A stretch of 14,616 bases of DNA from WHSV01 sp050693935 (GTDB lineage Bacteria; Actinomycetota; CADDZG01; WHSQ01): contig JBOGWU010000185.1 in NCBI GenBank assembly GCA_050693935.1, positions 1 to 14,616 of the forward strand, read 5' to 3'. A program made the translations under genes and the position numbers. The notes under the pieces were generated by a model. It was not told the origin of the DNA and searched no databases. It saw only the letters and a list, made by a program, of their open reading frames with translations. Positions 1 to 6,040 of this stretch are shown piece after piece. The number at the start of each line of letters is the position of its first letter. Position 1 is the first letter of the stretch.

Positions 1-642
1 GGCTCCCGCATCCTCGTGCAGGAGTCCATCTACGACGAGTTCGTCGAAAAGCTGGTCGCCAAGGCATCGACCATTCGGATAGGCAATCCGGCCGACGACG
101 ACACTCAACTCGGTCCGGTTATCTCAGAGCGACAGCGCAAGCGAGTTCTCGGCTATGTCGACATTGCTCGCGACGAGGGAGGTCGCATCGCGCTGGGTGG
201 CAGCGCGCCGGCGCTGGCCCCTCCCCTCGACAACGGGTTCTTCGTCGAGCCGACCATCGTGGCCGAGGCCCGCAACGACATGCGCTGCGCACAGGAGGAG
301 ATCTTCGGCCCCGTGGCCGTCGTGGTGCCCTTCGGTGACGAGAGCGACGCCGTCGACAAGGCGAACGACATTCCCTTCGGACTGGGGTCTGCCGTTTGGA
401 CGCGCGACGTCGCGCGGGCTCACCGCGTGGCGTCGAAGATCGAGGCGGGCATGGTGTGGATCAACGACCATCACCGACTGGACCCGGCTTCTCCCTGGGG
501 CGGAGTAAAGGAATCCGGCATCGGCCGCGAAGGCGGCAACGAGTCGTTCGAGGACTTCACCCACATTCGCAGCGTCATGGTTCGAACGGCCGAGACCGAG
601 GTCGACTGGTACGGCGACGAGCGTCCGACGAGGCTCAACTGA
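1..642 (+). CDS. Aldehyde dehydrogenase, C-terminal part (5' truncated by window)
   Basis: NAD(P)-dependent aldehyde dehydrogenase that would oxidise an aldehyde intermediate to its acid in the cytoplasm. The frame is open from base 1 (GSRILVQESIYDEF...), so the start lies outside the window and the GTG at 16 is internal. The part seen begins just after the usual catalytic-cysteine region and holds the C-terminal catalytic and oligomerisation segments. Family marks are the EEIFGPV motif near codon 100, the FGLGSAVWTRD stretch and the SPWGGVKESGIGREGG motif. The catalytic Cys and Glu and the cofactor domain are not in the window. The C-terminus is closely similar to the complete dehydrogenase at 6047-7546, including the WINDHHR(L/I)DPASPWGG block and a DW(Y/F)G tail, so the two are paralogues. 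It is the first visible gene of a + strand cluster. The substrate cannot be told from sequence. Confidence 0.93.
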   Translation, partial: GSRILVQESIYDEFVEKLVAKASTIRIGNPADDDTQLGPVISERQRKRVLGYVDIARDEGGRIALGGSAPALAPPLDNGFFVEPTIVAEARNDMRCAQEEIFGPVAVVVPFGDESDAVDKANDIPFGLGSAVWTRDVARAHRVASKIEAGMVWINDHHRLDPASPWGGVKESGIGREGGNESFEDFTHIRSVMVRTAETEVDWYGDERPTRLN

Positions 643-679
643 GAACGCCCACGCACTACTTCCCGTTTCCCAACCGACA

Positions 680-703
680 GCCCGTCAGGCGGCAAGGACG
701 GGC
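680..703 (+). repeat. Inverted repeat in the 78-bp gap before the crotonase gene
   Basis: GCCCGTC (680-686) and GACGGGC (697-703) form a perfect 7-bp stem around a 10-nt loop, between the aldehyde dehydrogenase stop and the AGGAGG ribosome site of the next gene (710-715). There is no T run after it, so it is not a standard terminator. It could be an intercistronic stabiliser or chance in GC-rich DNA. Confidence 0.35.
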
Positions 704-720
704 GTGAACCAGGAGGACCG

Positions 721-1440
721 ATGACCGTTGAGGGTCTGCACATCCAAACGACCGGCGACACGCTCGAGGTGGTGGTCGACCGGGGCGAGGAAAACTCGTT
801 CAGCGGCAGCATGATGGACGCGTTTTGTGACTCCGTCGATCAAGCGTCGCACTCCGGCACGATGCGCTTCGTCCACATCCGCGCCGAGGGGCCGAACTTC
901 TGCGTGGCCCGCGACCGGGAGGGCCGAGCACCCGACGAGCTACGGGCCGAGGCGATTCGAATCGTGCGCGTCAACGAGACATGTCGCACGACTCCACTCA
1001 CCGTCGTCGCAGAGGTGCAGGGACCGGCCGCGGCCTTCGGCGCAGGCCTGGTCGCCTCGACCGATCTCGCGGTGGCATCCGAAGCGGTCACCCTCTCCTT
1101 CCCCGAGATCCTCGCCGGACTCGCGCCGACCGTCGTCATCGGCTGGCTGGGCTCCGCCCTGCCCGCCAAAACGGCGTTCGAGATGGTGGCGACGGGTCGC
1201 AAGATGAGCGCCGCGGAGGCTCAGCGATGGGGGCTGTTGACCGACGTCGTTTCCGCGGACGAGCTTGGAATGAGAACCAAGGAGCGCCTCGAGGAGCTGC
1301 GCGGCATGTCTGCGGCGGGCCTGCGCGAGATCAAGCGTTTCAGCGCTCAGGTGCGCGGGCTCGACCCGGCGGCCGCCGCGGGTGCATCGATTGACCCGCT
1401 CGTGCTGGCGGCCTTGCGCATGCGCGCCGGCGCCGAGTGA
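721..1440 (+). CDS. Enoyl-CoA hydratase/isomerase (crotonase) family protein
   Basis: A 239-residue crotonase-superfamily protein, slightly short of the usual 250-270. Such enzymes hydrate, isomerise or cleave acyl-CoA thioesters, with an oxyanion hole stabilising the CoA enolate. The second oxyanion-hole segment is visible as VQGPAAAFGAGL (about 99-110). Two acidic residues sit where the hydratase glutamates belong: Glu121 (ASEAVTLSF) and Glu129 (FPEILAGLAP). The first oxyanion segment (RAEGPNFCVARD, about 54-65) departs from the common G-x-x-F-C/S-A-G-x-D pattern, so the exact reaction is uncertain. The ATG start is well supported by AGGAGG ending 5 nt upstream. The gene lies 78 bp after the aldehyde dehydrogenase and 23 bp before the peroxiredoxin-like gene, suggesting one operon. 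Its likely job is a CoA-bound step in the local catabolic route, but that is inferred. Confidence 0.88.
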   Translation: MTVEGLHIQTTGDTLEVVVDRGEENSFSGSMMDAFCDSVDQASHSGTMRFVHIRAEGPNFCVARDREGRAPDELRAEAIRIVRVNETCRTTPLTVVAEVQGPAAAFGAGLVASTDLAVASEAVTLSFPEILAGLAPTVVIGWLGSALPAKTAFEMVATGRKMSAAEAQRWGLLTDVVSADELGMRTKERLEELRGMSAAGLREIKRFSAQVRGLDPAAAAGASIDPLVLAALRMRAGAE

Positions 1441-1463
1441 CCGAGAGAAGGGAGGTCGTGTCG

Positions 1464-1946
1464 ATGGCCGCTGAGTCTGCACCCGGGGTTGGTGCTCCGG
1501 CTCCCGAGTTCTTCCTGCGCCGAAGTTTCGAGGAGTCGTTCTCTCTGCCCGACCTGCTTCAGCGCGGGCCGTTGTTGCTCGCGTTCTACGTGTTCGACTT
1601 TGGCTCGGTCTGAACGAACGAGCTGTCCCAGTTGGGACAAAGGATCGACGAGATCGACAGCCGCGGGGCGAGCGTCGCCGCCATCGCCGTGACGGCCACT
1701 TTCTCGCAAATGGCGTTCGCCGACCAACTCGGCGTCCGGTTTCCGCTGCTCTCGGATTGGGGCGGAAGCACGTCCGGGGCCTACGGCGTCCGCTACGACG
1801 AGTGGAAGGGCCACGCGGGAGTCGCAAAACGGTCGCTCTTCGTCGTCGATCGAGACGGGGTGATCCGCTACCGGTGGGTGACCGACGACGCGCTCGTGAT
1901 GCCCGACCTCGAAGAGCCGCTAGGCGTGCTGACCCGACTCCCCTAA
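1464..1946 (+). CDS. Peroxiredoxin-like (AhpC/TSA fold) selenoprotein, TGA read as Sec50
   Basis: A 160-residue thioredoxin-fold peroxiredoxin if TGA at 1611-1613 is read as selenocysteine. The ATG at 1464 follows AAGGGAGG (1448-1455) by 8 nt; the in-frame GTG at 1458 is too close to that site. The N-terminal half reads GAPAPEFFL (about 10-18) and LLLAFYVFDFGSV, then residue 50 (TGA), then TNELSQL. In peroxiredoxins this spot is the peroxidatic Cys (typical V-C-T-x-E-L). The fold continues in the same frame: AVTATFS, FPLLSDWGG, YGVR, then KRSLFVVDRDGVIRYRW with Arg123 at the conserved active-site arginine position. No Cys occurs anywhere in the protein, so it would be a 1-Sec enzyme needing an outside thiol. 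The usual PxxxT/S before the active site is degenerate (Val43, Gly47). A SECIS-like hairpin follows at 1624-1639. The alternative is a nonsense-broken pseudogene; intact sequence on both sides argues against it. Sec synthesis genes are not in the window. Confidence 0.82.
1611..1613 (+). other. In-frame TGA, predicted selenocysteine codon
   Basis: This TGA interrupts a frame that is otherwise open from 1464 to 1946. It replaces the cysteine codon (TGC or TGT, one base away) expected between V49 and T51 of the peroxiredoxin motif. Selenocysteine in place of the peroxidatic Cys is known in some bacterial peroxiredoxins, for example PrxU of Eubacterium acidaminophilum. A standard annotation would end a 49-residue protein here and start a second one downstream. 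Confidence 0.8.
1624..1639 (+). promoter_or_regulatory. Candidate bacterial SECIS hairpin
   Basis: TGTCCC (1624-1629) pairs perfectly with GGGACA (1634-1639), leaving the loop AGTT; the outer loop bases A and T can also pair. The hairpin begins 10 nt after the TGA, and its loop starts about 16 nt after it. Bacterial SECIS elements sit directly downstream of the UGA inside the coding region and carry a G in the first positions of a small apical loop. The loop AGUU meets this, and also offers the GU pair important in E. coli fdhF. No clear bulged U in the stem or extended lower stem is seen, so the match is partial. Confidence 0.65.
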
Positions 1947-1987
1947 ACGGTCAAACGGCTGCTCGGGGTCTCCGAATGTGCACTATA

Positions 1988-2022
1988 TATACTTGGTCGA
2001 CACGCTTCAGCAGACACGGAGG
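1988..2022 (+). promoter_or_regulatory. Possible -10 box and ribosome site of the cupin gene
   Basis: The 80-bp gap before the cupin gene contains a locally AT-rich stretch unusual for this window, with TATACT at 1988-1993 (5 of 6 to TATAAT). No convincing -35 box is seen at 16-18 bp spacing. GGAGG at 2018-2022 lies 4 nt before the ATG and fixes the start. A start of transcription near 2000 would give a short leader for the cupin and monooxygenase genes. Confidence 0.35.
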
Positions 2023-2026
2023 TGCG

Positions 2027-2401
2027 ATGCTGCAGACGACCAACGACGAGCGGGGCACCTACGATCCCGGAGAGTTTTCGGACGAGCTGGAGCGCGCCCC
2101 GTCGAACCACGACATCGGGACCGCGCTCTGGTTCGAGGACGACAAGATCCGCGTCTTCGAGTCCAGACTGGAGCCCGGACAGCGAGCGCCGTTCCACGTT
2201 CACGACAAGACCTACTTCTGGACCGTCGTCGACTCCGGGCGCGGCCTTCAACGGTTCGCCGACGGCAGCTACGTCGTCCACGGCTACGAGCTCGGCGAAA
2301 CCAAGAGACTCGAGCACAGCGCCTCCGAGAGGCTAATCCACGATCTCGAGAACGTGGGCGATACGACGCTTAGATTCGTCACGGTCGAGTTCAAGGACTG
2401 A
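2027..2401 (+). CDS. Small single-domain cupin protein
   Basis: A 124-residue cupin, the usual size of a single-barrel member. The ATG at 2027 has GGAGG 4 nt upstream; the open frame extends further left, but through the peroxiredoxin-like gene in another frame, so the longer version is rejected. Cupin motif 1 is seen as PGQRAPFHVHDKTYFW: His57 and His59 are present, while the usual Glu a few residues later is replaced by Tyr/Phe. Motif 2 appears as HDLEN, giving His105 and Asn109. Three histidines therefore remain as possible metal ligands, with the Glu lost. Such proteins range from dioxygenases and isomerases to non-catalytic binders. It ends 11 bp before the flavin monooxygenase and is probably co-transcribed with it, so it may act on that enzyme's product. 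The function is not recognised beyond the fold. Confidence 0.82.
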   Translation: MLQTTNDERGTYDPGEFSDELERAPSNHDIGTALWFEDDKIRVFESRLEPGQRAPFHVHDKTYFWTVVDSGRGLQRFADGSYVVHGYELGETKRLEHSASERLIHDLENVGDTTLRFVTVEFKD

Positions 2402-2412
2402 GACTCGCCGAG

Positions 2413-3654
2413 ATGGAGGACGCCGCGCCCCGCGTGCTGATAGCAGGGGGATCGCTTGGTGGTCTCACCACCGCGCTGACCCTGCGCGATGCCGGTTGCG
2501 ACGTCGACGTTTACGAACGCTCGCGCTCCCCTCTCGAGGGCCGGGGCGCCGGAATCGTCCTGCACCCCGCGACGATTCGCTACTTCATCGAGAGCGACGC
2601 CATGGACGTCGGGCGGGTGAGCTCGAAGGCCGACTGGCTGAGGTACCTGGATCGAGGTGGCGAGACGGTTCATGAAGCTCCCTGCCGGTACTGGTTCACC
2701 TCGTACTACACGCTGCACAAGGGTCTTCTCGATTGTTTCGATCAGTCTCGCTATCACCTCGGCGCGGGGATGACCGGCTTTCGCCAAAACGATGACACGG
2801 TCACCCTCGAGCTGAGCGAGGCCGAGGTGTCGGGTGACCTCCTCGTATGCGCGGATGGGATTCACTCGACGGCCCGGAGGCTCCTTCTTCCCGACGTGGC
2901 ACCGCGCTACGCGGGCTACGTGGGATGGCGCGGGACGGTGAGGGAGAGCGAGCTCAGCGCCAGCACCTTGAGTCTCCTGCAAGACGCCTGCACCTATTTC
3001 GTCGGCGACAGGATGCACATCCTCACCTACCCGATTCCCGACTTCGACGGGTCGGTCTCCCCCGGCAGCAGACGCATCAACTTCGTCTGGTATCGCAACG
3101 TGACCGAGGGACCGGCGCTCGATGATCTGATGACGGATGCCCGCGGTGTGCGTCAGGAGATCTCGCTCGCGTCGGGCGCGGTCCGCCAACATCATGTAGA
3201 TGAGCTCAACGCGGCGGCCGCCGAACAACTCCCTGAGTCCATCGCCGAGGTGGTAGCGAAGTCGGGCGAGCCGTTCGTGCAAGCAGTCTTCGACATCGCA
3301 GTCCCGCGCATGGCCTTCGGACGCGTGTGTCTCATCGGCGATGCTGCTTTCGCCATCAGACCGCACGCTGCGGCCGGCACGGCGAAGGCGGCCGAGGACG
3401 GATGGCAACTCGCGGCCGCCATGCGCGCGGAGCGCGGCGAAGTGGTCGCAGCGCTGAGGCGTTGGGAGCCTCATCAGCTCGCTCTCGGCCGGACGGTCAT
3501 GAACCGGTCGCTCGAGATCGGAGCCCGGGCTCAGGTAACCGGAACCTACGTGCCGGGCGACCCCAATGTGTCCTTCGGTCTTTACAAGCCGGAGGACAGT
3601 TGGATCACCACCGAGAAATCGTCTCCGCGACTCGCTCCCTCACGCGGCGATTGA
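2413..3654 (+). CDS. FAD-dependent monooxygenase, 2,6-dihydroxypyridine 3-hydroxylase-like
   Basis: A 413-residue group A flavoprotein aromatic hydroxylase. These cytosolic enzymes use NAD(P)H and O2 to hydroxylate an activated ring through a flavin hydroperoxide. The N-terminal FAD-binding Rossmann motif is AGGSLGGL (residues 11-18), followed by VDVYERS, the acidic end of the second strand. The second FAD motif is CLIGDAAF with Gly309-Asp310. Several stretches recall the Arthrobacter nicotine-pathway 2,6-dihydroxypyridine 3-hydroxylase from memory: RFTSY-like WFTSYY, AGYVGWRG, ILTYPIPD, RINFVWYRNVTEGP, PHAAAGTAKAAED (317-329) and the tail PGDPNVSFGL. The length agrees with that family. The start is ATG 2413, 11 bp after the cupin, with only a weak GAG upstream, so coupling to the cupin is likely. 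Its stop lies 1 bp from that of the convergent alcohol dehydrogenase. The fold is certain; a pyridine-type substrate is inferred. Confidence 0.9.
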   Translation: MEDAAPRVLIAGGSLGGLTTALTLRDAGCDVDVYERSRSPLEGRGAGIVLHPATIRYFIESDAMDVGRVSSKADWLRYLDRGGETVHEAPCRYWFTSYYTLHKGLLDCFDQSRYHLGAGMTGFRQNDDTVTLELSEAEVSGDLLVCADGIHSTARRLLLPDVAPRYAGYVGWRGTVRESELSASTLSLLQDACTYFVGDRMHILTYPIPDFDGSVSPGSRRINFVWYRNVTEGPALDDLMTDARGVRQEISLASGAVRQHHVDELNAAAAEQLPESIAEVVAKSGEPFVQAVFDIAVPRMAFGRVCLIGDAAFAIRPHAAAGTAKAAEDGWQLAAAMRAERGEVVAALRRWEPHQLALGRTVMNRSLEIGARAQVTGTYVPGDPNVSFGLYKPEDSWITTEKSSPRLAPSRGD

Positions 3655-3655
3655 T

Positions 3656-4690
3656 TCACTGCGAGTCCCAGACGAGCGCGCCCCGACCTTCGAGACGGCC
3701 GGCGCGCAGCAACTCGTGGATCGACTCGACGTCGCGGGGGTCCGAGGTCATCCCCACCACGGGGCTCACCTCACCCCGCTCGACCATAGCCGCCGCCTCG
3801 AGGAGCTCCGAGCGCGACGCGTAGCGACTCCCGAGGATGGACATCTCGCGAAAGACGAACTCTCGCGGCTGCACCGGAACCTCGACTCCACGGAAGGTGG
3901 TCAGCACGCAGACGCTGCCGCCGGTCGCCAGCCGTGAAAGGCTCCATGACAGGCTCTCGCGCGTTCCCACCAGATCGATGATCGCGTCGGCGCGTCCGTC
4001 GAAGTCCTTCAGCTCGACCGCGTCGAAGTCGGTCGAGTCCTCCGCCGCGACCCCGAATCCCTCGACCAGCGAAAGCTTCTCGTCGCCGCGCTCGAGGCCG
4101 ATCACGCTGGCCCCACAGGCCGCCGCCACCTGAACCATGTGAATGCCTACCCCGCCACCGGCGCCGATCACCCCGACCCGGTCACCAGGACCGAGGCCGA
4201 GCCGGGTCCTACAGACGTGCACCGGCGTCGCCACCGCGTCGGGGATCACCGTGGCCTGCGCGGCGGGGATGCTTTCGGGAAGGGCGAGGGCGTTGCCCTC
4301 GGGAAGAACCGAGTAGGGCGCGTAGCCTCCGTCGCGGTGAACGCCGTAGTGGCCGCGCAGGTTCTCGCAGCGAGACTCCCGGCCCGCTAGACACCACCGG
4401 CAGCGGAAGCACGAGAGGTAGAAGTAGGCGACGACGCGATTTCCGACCGCCTCCGGATCGACTCCGTCCCCCACCGCGGCGATGCGGCCCACCACCTCAT
4501 GACCCGGCGTCACCGGGAGCAACTCGGGAGCATCTGCGAGCGCGCCGTTCATGCAGTTCAGAACGGTTAGACCGACGCCGCAGGCCTCGACTTGGATCAG
4601 GACCTCACCGCGACCGGGATCGGCCAGCGTGAAGGCCTCCCAGCGAAGGGCGTCGCCCCAGCGGTGGAGCCTGTGGCCCTCGATCTCCAT
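3656..4690 (-). CDS. Zinc-dependent alcohol dehydrogenase (MDR superfamily)
   Basis: A 344-residue medium-chain dehydrogenase that oxidises an alcohol to an aldehyde or ketone with NAD(P). The catalytic zinc ligands Cys37 (ACGVGLT) and His64-Glu65 (PGHEVVGRI) are present. The structural zinc loop is intact with Cys94, Cys97, Cys100 and Cys108. The nucleotide-binding GAGGGVG motif lies at about 176-182. Asp151 (VIPDAVATP) sits in the region where the third catalytic ligand is often Cys, Glu or Asp. The ATG at 4690 has AGGAGG 4 nt upstream on the - strand. It lies 26 bp downstream of the NCS1 permease stop, so the two form an operon. It converges with the monooxygenase, leaving no room for a separate terminator. 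A plausible role is feeding aldehyde to the neighbouring aldehyde dehydrogenases; the substrate is unknown. Confidence 0.92.
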   Translation of the reverse strand: MEIEGHRLHRWGDALRWEAFTLADPGRGEVLIQVEACGVGLTVLNCMNGALADAPELLPVTPGHEVVGRIAAVGDGVDPEAVGNRVVAYFYLSCFRCRWCLAGRESRCENLRGHYGVHRDGGYAPYSVLPEGNALALPESIPAAQATVIPDAVATPVHVCRTRLGLGPGDRVGVIGAGGGVGIHMVQVAAACGASVIGLERGDEKLSLVEGFGVAAEDSTDFDAVELKDFDGRADAIIDLVGTRESLSWSLSRLATGGSVCVLTTFRGVEVPVQPREFVFREMSILGSRYASRSELLEAAAMVERGEVSPVVGMTSDPRDVESIHELLRAGRLEGRGALVWDSQ

Positions 4691-4716
4691 GTCGCCTCCT
4701 CGGACTCTCGGTCTCT

Positions 4717-5925
4717 TTAGTCATGTTCGCGCGGCGCCACCCGGCTCGCGAGCCACAACCACGCTCCGGCGATGAGGCACCCTGCGATGGAGCCGGCGAA
4801 GCTGGACAGACCATGAAGCGCGAGCGCCACCCCGGCGCCGGACGACCACGCGAGCAGGGCATGCGGGGAGCGCGGGGAGCGCGCCAGCACGGGCGTCATC
4901 AACATGACCACTAGCGCCGGCGGGATCACGGCACCGAGGACCTCGAGAAAGCCGATGAGGCTCTGATCGAAGCGCGTGGCTCCGAGGACCGTCGCGCACG
5001 CGGCGATTGCCCCCAAGGCCACCCGATGTGGCACGCGCACGAGGCTCTCGATCGAGATCGCGCCCGAGTAGACGGCGGTCACGCTCGGAGCGATCGTCGA
5101 CAGCGTCAGGAAGAGTTGTCCGGCTTGCGGCTGCCGTGTCCCGGCAAGCACGTCGGCCAGATTGAACAGTCCCGTGCGCGCGTAGAGAGAGACCCCCAGT
5201 GCAGAGAGAGCGAGCAGTGGTACGAACATGGTCAATCCCACGATCCAAACTCCACTCTGCTTGTTGATGTCGACCGTGAAATCCGGCACCCGCATCGCAA
5301 ATACGACCGCGTAGGAGATCAACCCTCCGAGCGCGACCAAGAAGCCCACTACGGGTTCCGATTCGATGGCAGCCGGAGGATTAGTCGGAACCGCAACCAC
5401 TGTGATGACCGTCAGCGCAACCGCGCATCCTGCCGTGAGATAGGTCAGTGGATTCCAACGCTCCTGCCCGAGCAGGCTCAGCCCCATGACGACTATTCCG
5501 AGCGCGCACGACCCGGCGACCTGGGGCGTGCCGGTGAGATCACTTAGCGCGGCTCCACCGACACCCATGTAGAAGCCGCACCAACCGATCATGGCGAGCA
5601 CCATGGTCGTGGTCAGCGCCCATCCGTTGCGAGAGCCGAAGATCTCCCGCACACTCGTGCCCATCGGGGTGCGAGCGCGAAACGCCTGCAACCCGTGAGC
5701 GACACAGACGAAGTAGAGGAGAACGCAGCCGGCGACGACCGCCGGGATCGCGACGCTCGGACCCACCTGACCGGTCACCGCGGCGCCCGTCATCAGGGCT
5801 CCCGGACCGGTCCCCATCCCGATCCAGGCTCCGGTTCGCCGGTACCAAGGCACTCCAGAGCGCGCCTCCTCCCCCCGATGACGCCCGGTCGCACCAAGGG
5901 TCCGCAATTTGCCTGTATCGGGCAT
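4717..5925 (-). CDS. NCS1-type (cytosine/purine/hydantoin permease-like) transporter
   Basis: A 402-residue, strongly hydrophobic inner-membrane protein with about 11-12 membrane segments, consistent with the nucleobase:cation symporter-1 family. Family-like stretches are VPWYRRTGAW near residues 25-34, GWCGFYMGVGGAALSDLTG, a segment reminiscent of CodB around ISYAVVFAMRVPDFTVD, and FLEVLGAVIPPALVVMLM. NCS1 members import nucleobases, hydantoins, allantoin, thiamin or pyridoxine-like rings. The chosen ATG at 5925 has no ribosome site but has a TAGTAT box 6 nt upstream, which would fit a leaderless message. An alternative start is GTG at 5853, with GGAGGAGG 11 nt before it, which would remove 24 hydrophilic residues; CodB-like proteins usually keep such a tail. 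It precedes the alcohol dehydrogenase by 26 bp and diverges from the aldehyde dehydrogenase/ABC operon, suggesting a heterocyclic substrate. Confidence 0.8.
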   Translation of the reverse strand: MPDTGKLRTLGATGRHRGEEARSGVPWYRRTGAWIGMGTGPGALMTGAAVTGQVGPSVAIPAVVAGCVLLYFVCVAHGLQAFRARTPMGTSVREIFGSRNGWALTTTMVLAMIGWCGFYMGVGGAALSDLTGTPQVAGSCALGIVVMGLSLLGQERWNPLTYLTAGCAVALTVITVVAVPTNPPAAIESEPVVGFLVALGGLISYAVVFAMRVPDFTVDINKQSGVWIVGLTMFVPLLALSALGVSLYARTGLFNLADVLAGTRQPQAGQLFLTLSTIAPSVTAVYSGAISIESLVRVPHRVALGAIAACATVLGATRFDQSLIGFLEVLGAVIPPALVVMLMTPVLARSPRSPHALLAWSSGAGVALALHGLSSFAGSIAGCLIAGAWLWLASRVAPREHD

Positions 5926-5936
5926 CGGAATATACT
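5909..5936 (+). promoter_or_regulatory. Candidate sigma-70-type promoter for the ALDH-liv operon
   Basis: TTGCCT (5909-5914, 4 of 6 to TTGACA) and TATACT (5931-5936, 5 of 6 to TATAAT) are separated by 16 bp. The predicted start near 5943 would give a leader of about 104 nt before the GTG at 6047. The -35 box lies inside the start of the divergent permease gene. Confidence 0.5.
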
Positions 5937-5937
5937 A
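5932..5937 (-). promoter_or_regulatory. Candidate -10 box of a leaderless permease promoter
   Basis: Read on the - strand, this is TAGTAT, matching the TAnnnT form, and it ends 6 nt before the permease ATG at 5925. No ribosome site precedes that ATG. Together these fit a leaderless transcript of the type common in actinobacteria. No good -35 box is visible. It occupies the same bases as the + strand -10 box. Confidence 0.4.
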
Positions 5938-5952
5938 TCCACAATGTTTGAT

Positions 5953-5993
5953 GCAGAGCCTTGATGTAAAGACCAAGGTGCGGCGCCCTCTGC
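5953..5993 (+). repeat. Nested inverted repeat in the ALDH leader
   Basis: GCAGAG (5953-5958) pairs with CTCTGC (5988-5993). Directly inside, CCTTG (5959-5963) pairs with CAAGG (5974-5978) around a 10-nt loop. A 9-nt bulge lies on the 3' side (5979-5987). The 11 contiguous 5' bases form a single bulged arm within the predicted leader. No known riboswitch consensus is recognised. Confidence 0.4.
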
Positions 5994-6010
5994 GGGCCGG
6001 GGCGCGTCGG

Positions 6011-6040
6011 AGGGGGCTCCTCCCCCTTCGGAAGGGGGAG
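6011..6040 (+). promoter_or_regulatory. Alternative hairpins that mask or free the ALDH ribosome site
   Basis: CTCCCCCTT (6020-6028) and AAGGGGGAG (6032-6040) form a perfect 9-bp stem with a CGG loop. The right arm is the purine-rich ribosome site of the GTG start at 6047. A competing stem pairs AGGGGG (6011-6016) with CCCCCT (6022-6027), which are the same bases as the left arm. The two folds are mutually exclusive: the first hides the ribosome site and the second exposes it. That is the layout of a translational switch, although no ligand or factor can be named. Confidence 0.45.

Noticed and set aside
940..1827. 295-codon open frame on the - strand over the crotonase and peroxiredoxin-like genes
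   Set aside because: Arg/Pro-rich low-complexity translation typical of a shadow frame, with no domain.
1464..1946. Reading the peroxiredoxin-like gene as a pseudogene with a nonsense mutation
   Set aside because: The frame stays open and family-like on both sides, the stop falls precisely on the active-site position, and a SECIS-like hairpin follows. A random nonsense mutation would rarely meet all three.
2284..3474. 396-codon open frame on the - strand opposite the FAD monooxygenase
   Set aside because: No recognisable domain, and it lies fully across a clear gene. Long antisense frames are common in GC-rich DNA.
3629..3667. GACTCGC/GCGAGTC inverted repeat at the convergent gene ends, as a bidirectional terminator
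   Set aside because: Only 7 bp with a 25-nt loop, no T runs, and it lies in both coding regions.
5953..6040. Assignment of the ALDH leader to a known riboswitch (TPP, guanidine, xanthine or similar)
   Set aside because: None of the conserved core bases I know for these classes could be matched, so only the pairing geometry is reported.
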